DNA of 64,000 bases from Streptomyces stelliscabiei (GTDB taxonomy: Bacteria; Actinomycetota; Actinomycetes; Streptomycetales; Streptomycetaceae). Where the stretch lies: NCBI RefSeq assembly GCF_014873495.1, contig NZ_JADBGF010000001.1, positions 8,928,001 to 8,992,000 on the forward strand. The letters are read 5' to 3'. Position 1 is the stretch's first letter, and every line of letters begins with the position of its first letter. The position numbers were made by a program, and so were the translations under genes. The notes beneath the pieces are model-generated. The model searched no databases. It saw only the letters and a program-made list of their open reading frames with translations, and was not told the DNA's origin. Below, piece after piece: positions 44,901-53,400 of this stretch.

Positions 44901-47454
44901 GCTGCCGGACGCAGGGGCCGTCGAGCTCCAGGTCCAGGTGGCGGGGGCCGACTCCGACGGGCGGCGGTCCGTCACCGTACACACCCGGCCCGCGGCGGCC
45001 TCGGCCCGCGACCAGAAGAACGGCGGGACGGACGGCGGCGACTGGACGCTGCACGCCGTCGGGGTGCTCGCCCCGGCCGCCGGGGCGGTGGCCGATACCG
45101 ACCACTTCGCGAACTGGCCGCCCGACGCCGAGGAGGTGGACCTGACCGGCTGGTACGACGCACTCGCCGCACAGGGCTTCGGCTACGGCCCCGCCTTCCG
45201 CGGGCTGCGCGCCGCGTGGCGACGCGGCACGGAGATCTTCGCCGAACTGGCCCTCCCCGAGGAACAGGCCACCGCCGCGACCGGGTACGGACTGCACCCC
45301 GCGCTGCTCGACGCCGCACTGCACGCCATCGAACTGGGCGCGCTGCCCGGCGGCGGCGAGACGCGGCTGCCCTTCGCATGGAGCGGGGTACGCCTGGACA
45401 CGGCCGGGGCCACCGCGGCACGCGTCCGGCTGGCACCCGCCGGGCCCGACGCGGTCACCCTCGCGTTCGCCGACGCGGCGGGTCGCACGGTGGCGTCGGT
45501 AGGCGCGCTGTCGCGGCGTCCGGTCTCCGCCGAGCGACTCCGCGCGGCACAGAGCGGGGGACGCGACCCGCTGTACCGGGTGGAGTGGACTGTGCTGCCC
45601 GGCATCGCCGGTCCGGGCTCCGGCGCGACCCCCGAGCGGTGGGTGGTCGTCGGCGACGCCGCCGACGCGGCCCGCCTGGCCGGAACGCCGACGGCCGCCG
45701 GTGCCGGCATCCGGACCCATCCGGACCTTCCGGCGCTCGCCGGGGACATCGACCGTACGGCGGACGTCCCGGCCGTCGTCCTGGCACCGTTGACCGGCTC
45801 CTCCCCGGACGGTACGGACGCGGCACGGGCCGCCGGGCGTGCGCTGGCCCTGGCCCAGGGCTGGCTGGCCGATGAGCGTTTCGCCGCCTCCCGTCTGGTC
45901 GTCGTCACCCGGGGCGCGGTCGCCGCGGGGCCCGACGAGGACGTGTCCGACCTCGCGCACAGCGCTGTCTGGGGGCTCGTCCGCACGGCACAGACCGAGC
46001 ACCCCGACCGGATCACCCTGCTCGACCTCGACGACGAACCCGCCTCGCGGCGGGTCATGGCGGCCGCCCTCGCCGCCGCGGAGGCCTCGGGCGAAGCCCA
46101 ACTCGCCGTCCGCGCCGGGCGCGTACTCGCACCCCGCATGACACGTGCCACGACGCCCGTGCCCCCCGGGCCCGGTGAGGGGCCGTGGCCGGCGGACGGC
46201 ACCGTACTGATCACCGGCGCGACCGGCGCCCTGGGCGCCGCCGTGGCCCGCCACCTGGTCACCGCGCACGGCGTACGCGATCTGCTGCTCGTCGGCCGAC
46301 GCGGCGACGCCGCCCCCGGCGCCGTCGCACTCCGCCAGGAACTGGGCGAGTCGGGGGCCAGAGCCACTTTCGCCGCCTGCGACGTCGCCGACCGTGCGGC
46401 GCTCGCGGCACTGCTCGCCACGGTGCCCGCCGACCGTCCGCTGACGGCCGTCGTCCACGCCGCCGGTGTCCTGGACGACCGCGTCTTCGACGCCCTCACT
46501 CCCGAGAGCCTCGAAGCGGTCCTGCGACCGAAGGCGGACGCCGCCCGGCACCTGCACGACCTCACCCGCGATCTCGACCTGGCCGCCTTCGTCCTCTTCT
46601 CCTCCGTGCAGGGCCTGCTCGGCGGCGCGGGACAGGCCAACTACGCGGCGGCAAACACCTACCTGGACGCCCTGGCACAGCGTCGGCGGGCCGGCGGTCT
46701 CGTGGCCACCTCACTGGCCTGGGGCCCGTGGGCGGAGGGCGGCATGGCCGCCGGGCTCGGCGAGACCGACCGCCGCCGGTTCGCCCGTGTGGGCATCCAC
46801 GCGCTCACCCCCGGCCAGGGCCTGCGACTCCTCGACGCCGCGCTGGCCTCCGGCGACGCCTGCCCGGTGCCGCTCGCCCTCGACACCGCCGCGCTACGGG
46901 CCGCCGGCACCGGCGTACCGCCGTTGCTGCGCGGGCTCGTCCCGGCGCGCATCCGCGAAGTGGCGGGCCCCGGCCCGAGCACGTCCGGCGAAGCGCCGGG
47001 CGCCCGGCTCGTGGCCCGGCTCACCGAACTCGACGCCGCCGCCCAGGAGAAGCAGCTGCTCGCCCTGGTGCGGACCGAGGCCGCCGCCGTCCTGAACTAC
47101 GACCGCGCGGAGACGGTCGACGCGCGCCGGAGCTTCAAGGAACTCGGCGCCGACTCCCTCAGCGCCGTGGAACTGCGCAACCGGCTCGGCAGGGCGACCG
47201 GACTACGGCTGTCCGCGACCGTCGTCTTCGACCATCCGACCCCCACCGCACTGGCCGGACGGCTCCGGGCCGAACTCTTCCCCGCCGCAGACCCGGAGGT
47301 CACGGAGAGCGGGGAGGACCGGGCACACGACACCGTCCCCGACAAACCGGACCCCGCGGCCGGCGCGGAGGAACTGGCCGCCGAGGAACAACTGATCGAC
47401 GCCATGGATGTGGCGGAACTGGTCCGGATGGCCCGCGAAGGCATCGAGTCCTGA
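38905..47454 (+). CDS. Type I modular PKS: loading module and module 1
   Basis: This protein of about 2849 residues has the order KSQ-AT-ACP, KS-AT-DH-KR-ACP. In the loading KS the active-site Cys is Gln184 (SGQSSS), the mark of a decarboxylating starter KS. Both ATs carry GHSVG and HAFH, the malonyl pattern, so acetyl is the predicted starter. Module 1 has KS Cys1191, a DH with HTVLGTVLFP and LLDAALH active-site motifs, and a KR with GATGALG, an LDD (B-type) loop and an intact NYAAAN. The carrier Ser are residues 962 (GFSSL) and 2751 (GADSL). The product would be an E-crotonyl-type thioester. Of several starts (38860 GTG, 38887, 38905, 38914), 38905 has the best GGGAAG spacing. Confidence 0.92.
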   Translation: MEEMPNKDDGDPRMPIAVVGYSCRLPGAPDPETFWRLLATGRHAITEAPSDRWDADAIMSAGAAPDAERVRWGGFLDRADLFDASFFGISPREATAMDPQQRLVLELGWEALEHAGIVPGTLADTPTAVFVGAATDDYATLRARLGAAGITRHTAVGTQRTMIANRLSHALDLRGPSQTVDSGQSSSLVAVQLACESLRAGDCTAALAGGVNLNLALDGALVAAGSGALSPDGRCHTFDERANGYVRGEGGALVVLKTLDRAMADDDRIRCLILGGAVNNAGNASSGLTVPDESAQREVIRLAHRRAGTRPDQVQYVELHGTGTKAGDPVEAAALGAALGTARTPGTPLAVGSAKTNVGHLEAAAGVVGLLKVILSIEYQALPPSLNFTAPPPSVPLDRLNLTVQRELAPWPDDDLPRTAGVSSFGMGGTNCHLVLSDWCGRGTPAAPDLPYAPLPAPVALSGRDEPALRAQAARLLGHLADRPELGTGEIAYSCATTRTHFARRAVALATDRDDLLASIAALAEGRPAPRLVEGTAREGGLAFLFTGQGSQRPGMGAALHATFPVFADAFDAACEEMDRYLDRPLRDLVLDSGGTPDAALLDRTGYTQPALFAFETALYRLLEHWGLTPDAVLGHSVGELVAAHAAGVLDLPDACSLVAARGRLMDELPGGGAMVSVQASEEELRADLAGFAGQVTVAACNGPASTVLSGDEGAVLRLAGRWRDRGRRTRRLRVSHAFHSPHMDGMLDEFRQVAESLTYRTPHLPVVSNLTGRTATEDELRSPDHWVRHARDAVRFLDGVRTLHARGIVLHLEIGPDAVLSTMARDCAPDGADQLFVSAVRGDRDEGATLYSALAELHVGGATGTLNQLFARSRARRVALPTYAFQRQRHWLGSPGASLPQGPAAPELPSPEPGMASPTAPGDRRPAPAELVRAHVAHVLGHDSPDAVQIGTSFKELGFSSLMGVELSDLLSRSTGTRQPSTLIYDHPTPEALIRYVRNAADGDTPGPEAPTQAGVGEPVAVVGMACRLPGGVVSPAGLWELVVEGRDGVSGFPVDRGWDVEGLFDPDPDRPGTSYTRHGGFLHDAAEFDAEFFGISPREALAMDPQQRLLLEASWEAVESAGVDPHALRGSRTGVFAGTFTFRDSDSGPRLPDSSEGRRLTGGAASVLSGRVAFSLGLEGPAVTVDTACSSSLVAVHLAVSALRAGECSLALAGGVTVMSSPGTFVEFSRQRGLSVDGRCRSFAASAGGTGWAEGVGLLVLERLSDARRLGHRVLAVVRGSAVNQDGASNGLTAPSGRAQERVIRAALASAGVSAADVDVVEAHGTGTRLGDPIEAQALLATYGRDRAAGRPLWLGSLKSNIGHAQAAAGVAGVIKMVMALQRRALPRTLHVDEPTPLVDWASGGVELLTEQREWEAVEGRPRRAGVSSFGISGTNAHLVLEEAPPAPEPEAPPEPSPGTVLWPLSGRTEQALRAQARRLREHLSVTPRAGLADVGFSLATTRAALEHRAVLVGDDPDRMLVDLAALADGDPPSRVPYGVPSGGKTAFLFTGQGSQRVGMGRELHARFPVFAEVLDEVFEAFGDRLGRPLRDVVLAGADSPDAALLDRTVFTQAGLFAVEVALFRLVEHLGIRPDRVAGHSVGELAAAHAVGMMSLADAVTLVAERGRLMEALPEGGAMVSVRAPEEEVAELLRGRQTRVAIAAVNGPLSCVLSGDEDAVVQIAGELSARGRRTRRLRVSHAFHSPRMDPMLEEFRRVAQGLDLSAPAVPLLSDMTGQPVTGQADGSPADADYWARHVRETVRFADVVRALRADGVTTFVEIGPDAVLTAMGRDCLPDDEDEAEDARVEFVPLLRRDHPEERTLAEALARLHVRGVGPDWAAVFAGTGASRVDLPTYAFQRRRYWPSAGPVTAGDAPALGLGTGGHPLLGAAVRPADSDTLVLTGRLSLDTHPWLADHTVLGTVLFPGAGLVELALHAARRTGCDLLEELTLQAPLALPDAGAVELQVQVAGADSDGRRSVTVHTRPAAASARDQKNGGTDGGDWTLHAVGVLAPAAGAVADTDHFANWPPDAEEVDLTGWYDALAAQGFGYGPAFRGLRAAWRRGTEIFAELALPEEQATAATGYGLHPALLDAALHAIELGALPGGGETRLPFAWSGVRLDTAGATAARVRLAPAGPDAVTLAFADAAGRTVASVGALSRRPVSAERLRAAQSGGRDPLYRVEWTVLPGIAGPGSGATPERWVVVGDAADAARLAGTPTAAGAGIRTHPDLPALAGDIDRTADVPAVVLAPLTGSSPDGTDAARAAGRALALAQGWLADERFAASRLVVVTRGAVAAGPDEDVSDLAHSAVWGLVRTAQTEHPDRITLLDLDDEPASRRVMAAALAAAEASGEAQLAVRAGRVLAPRMTRATTPVPPGPGEGPWPADGTVLITGATGALGAAVARHLVTAHGVRDLLLVGRRGDAAPGAVALRQELGESGARATFAACDVADRAALAALLATVPADRPLTAVVHAAGVLDDRVFDALTPESLEAVLRPKADAARHLHDLTRDLDLAAFVLFSSVQGLLGGAGQANYAAANTYLDALAQRRRAGGLVATSLAWGPWAEGGMAAGLGETDRRRFARVGIHALTPGQGLRLLDAALASGDACPVPLALDTAALRAAGTGVPPLLRGLVPARIREVAGPGPSTSGEAPGARLVARLTELDAAAQEKQLLALVRTEAAAVLNYDRAETVDARRSFKELGADSLSAVELRNRLGRATGLRLSATVVFDHPTPTALAGRLRAELFPAADPEVTESGEDRAHDTVPDKPDPAAGAEELAAEEQLIDAMDVAELVRMAREGIES
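38944..41910 (+). other. PKS loading module KSQ-AT(malonyl)-ACP
   Basis: KSQ spans about 38944-40221, with CAG (Gln) at 39454-39456. AT spans about 40528-41430, with GHSVGE near 40807 and HAFH near 41113. ACP spans about 41690-41905, with its serine at 41788. Decarboxylation of malonyl-ACP by KSQ gives the acetyl starter. Confidence 0.88.
41943..42323 (+). repeat. KS1 segment apparently identical to 47684-48064
   Basis: These 381 bp match 47684-48064 without a difference that I can see. They start inside the pre-KS linker and end in the middle of the KS domain. Codons are T/G-ending (GGG, TTG, GGT), unlike the C-ending codons before and after. Confidence 0.85.
42406..43266 (+). repeat. KS1 segment apparently identical to 48147-49007
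   Basis: After an 82-bp divergent block, identity to KS2 resumes for 861 bp (42406-43266 versus 48147-49007, same 5741-bp offset). It covers the active-site Cys and both catalytic His motifs. Confidence 0.85.
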
Positions 47455-47477
47455 ACAGCACTGGGAGAAGAAAGCTC

Positions 47478-50400
47478 ATGACCCGAACGCCGCCGTCCTC
47501 GTCACCTTCTTCGTCAGCTTCCTCGCAGTCCCCCGCGTCCTCTGCGTCCCCCGCGTCCTCTGCGTCCTCTGCGTCCCCGGTCTCTCCGGCCTCCCCTTCG
47601 TCCTCCTCCGACACGACCGTCGTGGAGGCGCTCAGGGACGCCCTCAAGGAAACCGCCCGGCTGCGCCGCGAGAACCGGCAACTCCAGGCCGGTGTGGGGG
47701 AGCCGGTGGCGGTGGTGGGGATGGCGTGTCGGTTGCCGGGTGGGGTGGTGTCGCCGGCCGGGTTGTGGGAGTTGGTGGTCGAGGGTCGGGACGGTGTGTC
47801 GGGGTTTCCGGTGGACCGGGGTTGGGATGTGGAGGGGTTGTTCGATCCGGATCCGGATCGGCCGGGGACGTCGTATACGCGGCATGGCGGGTTTTTGCAT
47901 GATGCGGCGGAGTTCGATGCGGAGTTCTTCGGGATCTCGCCGCGTGAGGCGTTGGCGATGGATCCGCAGCAGCGGTTGTTGCTGGAGGCGTCGTGGGAGG
48001 CGGTGGAGTCGGCGGGTGTCGATCCGCACGCGTTGCGGGGCAGCCGCACCGGAGTCTTCGCCGGAATCATGTACCACGACTACGGACCCGCACTGCACAT
48101 CCCCGCCGGAGGCGTGGACGGCCAGCGGCTGACCGGCGGCGCCGGCAGCGTGCTGTCGGGTCGGGTGGCTTTTTCGTTGGGGCTTGAGGGTCCTGCGGTG
48201 ACGGTGGATACGGCGTGTTCGTCGTCGTTGGTGGCGGTGCATCTGGCGGTGTCGGCGTTGCGGGCGGGGGAGTGTTCGCTGGCGTTGGCGGGTGGGGTGA
48301 CGGTGATGTCGTCGCCGGGGACGTTTGTGGAGTTTTCGCGGCAGCGTGGGTTGTCGGTGGATGGGCGGTGTCGGTCGTTCGCGGCGTCGGCGGGTGGGAC
48401 GGGTTGGGCGGAGGGGGTGGGGCTGCTGGTGTTGGAGCGGTTGTCGGATGCGCGGCGGCTCGGGCATCGGGTGTTGGCGGTGGTGCGGGGCAGTGCGGTC
48501 AATCAGGACGGGGCGAGTAATGGGTTGACGGCGCCGAGTGGGCGGGCGCAGGAGCGGGTGATCCGGGCGGCGTTGGCGTCGGCGGGTGTGAGCGCTGCTG
48601 ATGTGGATGTGGTGGAGGCGCACGGTACGGGGACGCGGTTGGGTGATCCGATCGAGGCGCAGGCGTTGTTGGCGACGTATGGGCGGGATCGTGCGGCGGG
48701 GCGGCCGTTGTGGTTGGGGTCGTTGAAGTCGAACATCGGGCATGCGCAGGCGGCTGCGGGTGTGGCTGGTGTGATCAAGATGGTGATGGCTCTTCAGCGG
48801 CGTGCGTTGCCGCGGACGTTGCATGTGGATGAGCCGACGCCGTTGGTGGACTGGGCTTCGGGTGGGGTCGAGTTGCTGACGGAGCAGCGGGAGTGGGAGG
48901 CGGTCGAGGGGCGTCCGCGCCGGGCGGGGGTGTCGTCGTTCGGGATCAGTGGCACCAACGCCCACCTCGTCCTGGAGGAAGCGCCCCCCGCACCCGAACC
49001 GGAAGCGACCCCCGTTCCCGACACCTCCCCAATGCCGCTGGTGCTCTCCGCCCGTACCCCGGACGCGCTGCGCGACCAGGCACGTCACCTGCTGCCCCTG
49101 CTCCGGGACACCGCCGGGCCCGCCGGCCGCGACCTCGCCTTCTCCTTGCTGACGTCCCGTTCGCTGTTCGACCACCGTGCCGTGGTCGGCGGGGACGGGC
49201 GGGCATGGGAGGAAGGGCTCGCGGCGCTCGCCGACGGTGCGCCCGGCGCGGACGTGGTGGCGGGCGAGGCCTCCGCCACCGGGCCGGTCGTGTTCGTCTT
49301 CCCTGGTCAGGGTTCGCAGTGGGCCGGTATGGCGGGGGAGTTGCTGGCGGGGTCGCCGGTGTTCGCGGCTCGGATGGAGGAGTGCGAGCGGGCTCTGGCG
49401 CCGTTCGTGGACTGGTCGTTGCTGGACGCCGTGCGCTCGGGGCAGGCGTGGGACCGGGTCGATGTGGTCCAACCCGCCCTCTTCGCGGTGATGGTGTCGC
49501 TGGCGGAGGTGTGGCGGTCGTTCGGCGTGGTGCCGGACGCGGTCGTGGGTCACAGCCAGGGGGAGATCGCCGCCGCCGTGGTGGCGGGCGCGCTGTCCCT
49601 GGAGGACGGGGCCAGGGTCGTCGCCCTGCGCAGCCGGGCGCTGGGTGTGCTGGCCGGACGCGGCGGCATGGTCTCCGTGGCCCTCGCGCACGACCCCCTG
49701 ACCGACCTGCTCGCCGACCGCCCCGGACTGTCGGTCGCCGCCGTCAACGCCCCCTCCGCCGGGGTGGTGTCCGGCGACCCCGACGCCCTGGCCGAATTGC
49801 TCGCGCACTGCGAGGCCCAGGGCGTACGGGCCCGGCGCATCGACGTCGACTACGCCTCGCACTCCGCGCACGTGGAGGAGATACGCGAGACGCTCCTGGA
49901 GGCCCTGGCCGGACTGCGGCCGGCGGCCGCCCACGTGCCGTTGTACTCCACCGTCGAGGGCGGCTGGCTGGACACCACCCGGATGGACGCCGACTACTGG
50001 TACCGCAACCTGCGGGCCACCGTCGGCTTCGCACCCGCCGTCCGCACCCTCGCCGAGTCCGGATACACGGGGTTCATCGAGGTCAGCCCGCACCCCGTGC
50101 TCACCATGGGCATCGAGGAGACCGTCCACGAGACCGGCTGCGAGGCCGTGGTGCTCGGTACGCTCCGGCGCGACGAGGGCGGGCTGCGGCGCCTGCACCA
50201 CGCGCTCGGCGAAGCCTTCGTACGAGGGCTCCCCGTCGACTGGAAGCCGGCCCTCGCCGGCGCCGGTGCCCGCCTCGTGGACCTGCCCACCTATCCGTTC
50301 CAGCGCCGCCGCTACTGGCTGGAGACCCCGCGGGCGTCGGACCCGGCCGCCCCGGCCGACGACGGACTGTGGCGGGAGATCGAGGCCCAGGACTCCGCGG

Positions 50401-53400
50401 CCCTCGCCGACACCCTGGGGGTCGACCCCGGGGCGGTGGGCGAGGTACTGCCCGCCCTGTCCGCGTGGCGCTCCGAACGGATACGGGGGCGGCGCGCCGA
50501 CAGCTGGCGTCACCGTGTGGGGTGGCGACCGCTGACGCTCGCGCCGAGGGCGTCGCTGTCCGGGCGGTGGCTCGTCGTGCTTCCGGCGGCCGACAGCGGC
50601 GCCGATGTCCTGGCCGCGCTGACGGCGGCCGGGGCCGAACCGGTCCCCGTCGTCGTCTCCGCCCCCGACCAGGACCGGGAATCCCTCGCGGCCCTGCTGC
50701 GTGCCGCGTCGGGCGCGGACCCCGTGGCCGGCGTGTTCTCGTTGCTGGCCGAGGAGACGCGCCCGCACCCCGCCCATCCCGACGTGCCCGCCGGGCTGTC
50801 CCTGACCCTCGCCCTCGTCCAGGCGCTCGGCGACACCGGCACGGACGCCCCGCTGTGGTGCGCCACCCGGGCCCTGGCCGCCGTGGGCGGCGGCGAGCGG
50901 CCGGGCACCAGTGCGCAGGCCGCGGTCACCGGACTGGGCCGGACGGTCGCCCTGGAACGGCCCGGCCACTGGGGCGGCCTCGTCGACCTGCCCGCGGTGC
51001 TGGACGAGCGAGCCGCGGACCGGCTGGGCGCGGTCCTCGCCACCGTCACCGACGAGGACCAGGTCGCCGTGCGTTCCTCCGGCGTCTACGGGCGCCGCCT
51101 GCTCCCGATCGGTCCCGGCCGTCCGGCCGAGGCCCGCCACAGCCCGAGCGGCACCGTACTCATCACCGGCGGCACCGGCGGGATCGGGGCCCAGGTCGCC
51201 CGCGAACTCGCCGAGCGGGGAGCCGCCCACCTGCTGCTGCTCAGCCGCCGCGGACCCGACGCCCCCGGCGCGGACGAACTCCGCACCGAACTGACCGCGC
51301 TCGGCGCACGGGTGACCGTCGCCGCCTGCGACGTCGCCGACCGCGCGCAGCTGACGGCGGTCGTCGCCGCGATCCCCGAGGAGGAGCCGCTCACCACGGT
51401 CGTGCACGCGGCCGGGGTCCTCGACGACGGCACCCTCGACGCCCTCGACCCGGCCCGTCTCGCCACCCTGATGCGCGTCAAGGTCACCGCCGCCCGCACC
51501 CTGCACGAGGTCACCGACGGCATCGGCCTCGCCGACTTCGTCGTGTTCTCCTCCTTCATGGGCGTCCTCGGCAGCGCCGGCCAGGGAAACTACGCCGCCG
51601 CCAACGCCGCGCTCGACGCCCTGGTCGCCGAACGCCGGGCCGCCGGACTGCCCGGCACCTCCCTCGCCTGGGGCGCCTGGGCCGGCGGCGGCATGGTCGA
51701 CGACCGGGTCGCCGACCGCCTCCGCCGCCTCGGCATCACCCCCATGGAACCCCGGGCGGCCGTCCGGGCCATGACCGCCGCCCTCGCGGACCACGACGAA
51801 CTCTGCGTCGTCGCCGACGTGGACTGGCAGCGCTTCCGCGAGGCCGTCGGGCTGCGCGCCACGGCGCTGCTGAGCGGCCTGCCCGGATCCGCCGACGCGC
51901 GGACCCCGGCACCGGCCGGACCCGCCGAGCAGGACGGGCAGGTGCGCGGGCAGCTCGCCGCGCTCCCCGCCGCCGAACGGTCCCGTCACATCACCGACCT
52001 CGTGCGCACCCACGCCGCGACGGTGCTGCGCCACGGCGCGGCCACCGACATCGCCCCCGGCCGGGCCTTCGCCGAACTCGGCTTCGACTCCCTCACCGCG
52101 GTGGAACTGCGCAACCGCCTCGGCACGGCCACCGGACTGCGGCTGCCCACCACCCTGCTCTTCGACCACCCCACACCCCAGGCACTCGCCGCCCGTCTCC
52201 TCGCCGAACTCGCCCCGTCGGACCCCCCGACCGAGGAGGCCGACGCGACCCTCCCCGGGGGGACGGCCGACGTCGACGACGACCCGATCGCGATCATCGG
52301 CATCGGCTGCCGCTTTCCCGGCGCCGTGCACGGCCCGGACGCCTTCTGGCAGCTGCTCACCGAGGGACGGGACGTCATCGCCGACTGGCCGCCGGACCGG
52401 GGCTGGGACACCGACCGGCTCTACGACCCCGACCCGGACCGGCCCGGCACCACCTACAGCCGGCGCGGCGGATTCCTCCACGACGCCGGAGGCTTCGACG
52501 CAGCCTTCTTCGGGATCTCGCCCCGCGAGGCCCTGGCCATGGACCCGCAGCAGCGGCTGCTCCTGGAGACCTGCTGGGAGAGCGTCGAACACGCCGGTAT
52601 CGACCCCACCGCACTGCGCGGCCGCCCGGTCGGCGTGTTCGTCGGCACCAACGGCCAGGACTACCCCGGCGTCCTCGACGGCGCGCCCGGCGTGTCCGAG
52701 GGCCATGTCATGACGGGCAACACCGCCAGCGTGATGTCGGGCCGGATCTCGTACGAACTGGGCCTCGACGGGCCCGCGCTGACCGTGGACACCGCGTGCT
52801 CCTCCTCGCTGGTGACCCTGCACCTGGCGGCCCAGGCCCTGCGCCGGGGCGAGTGCGCGCAGGCCCTCGCCGGGGGTGTCACCCTCATGACCACGCCCAA
52901 GCTGTTCGTCGAGTTCAGCCGCCAGCGCGGGCTGGCCCCGGACGGCCGCTGCAAGGCGTTCGCGGCCGGCGCCGACGGCACGGGCTGGGCCGAGGGCGTC
53001 GGCATGCTCCTCCTCGAACGCCTCTCGGACGCCCGCCGCGCAGGCCACCGGGTGCTCGCGGTGCTCAGCGGCACCGCCGTCAACCAGGACGGCGCCAGCA
53101 ACGGCCTGACCGCGCCCAGCGGGCCGGCCCAGCAACGCGTCATCCGGGCCGCGCTCACCGACGCCCGGCTCACGGCCGCGGAGATCGACGCCGTGGAGGC
53201 GCACGGCACCGGCACCCGGCTCGGCGACCCCATCGAGGCCCAGGCCCTCCAGGCCGTGTACGGCGCCGGACGGACCACCGACGAGCCGCTGTGGCTGGGG
53301 TCGGTCAAGTCCAACATCGGCCACACCCAGGCCGCCGCCGGCGTCGCCGGCGTCATCAAGATGGTGCTCGCCATCGGCCACGGCGAACTGCCCCGGACCC

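Larger units (their letters stand above)
41943..47275 (+). other. PKS module 1: KS-AT(mal)-DH-KR-ACP
   Basis: KS about 41952-43230 (Cys codon 42475), AT about 43540-44440 (HAFH), DH about 44680-45530, KR about 46190-46730, ACP about 47040-47275 (Ser codon 47155). All reductive-domain catalytic motifs appear intact, and no ER is present, so a trans double bond is expected: CH3-CH=CH-CO-ACP. Confidence 0.88.

Noticed and set aside
46185..47477. 431-codon extension in front of the second PKS
   Set aside because: It overlaps the end of the first PKS in a different frame, and is Arg/Pro-rich without domains. A good ribosome binding site and docking domain begin at 47478.
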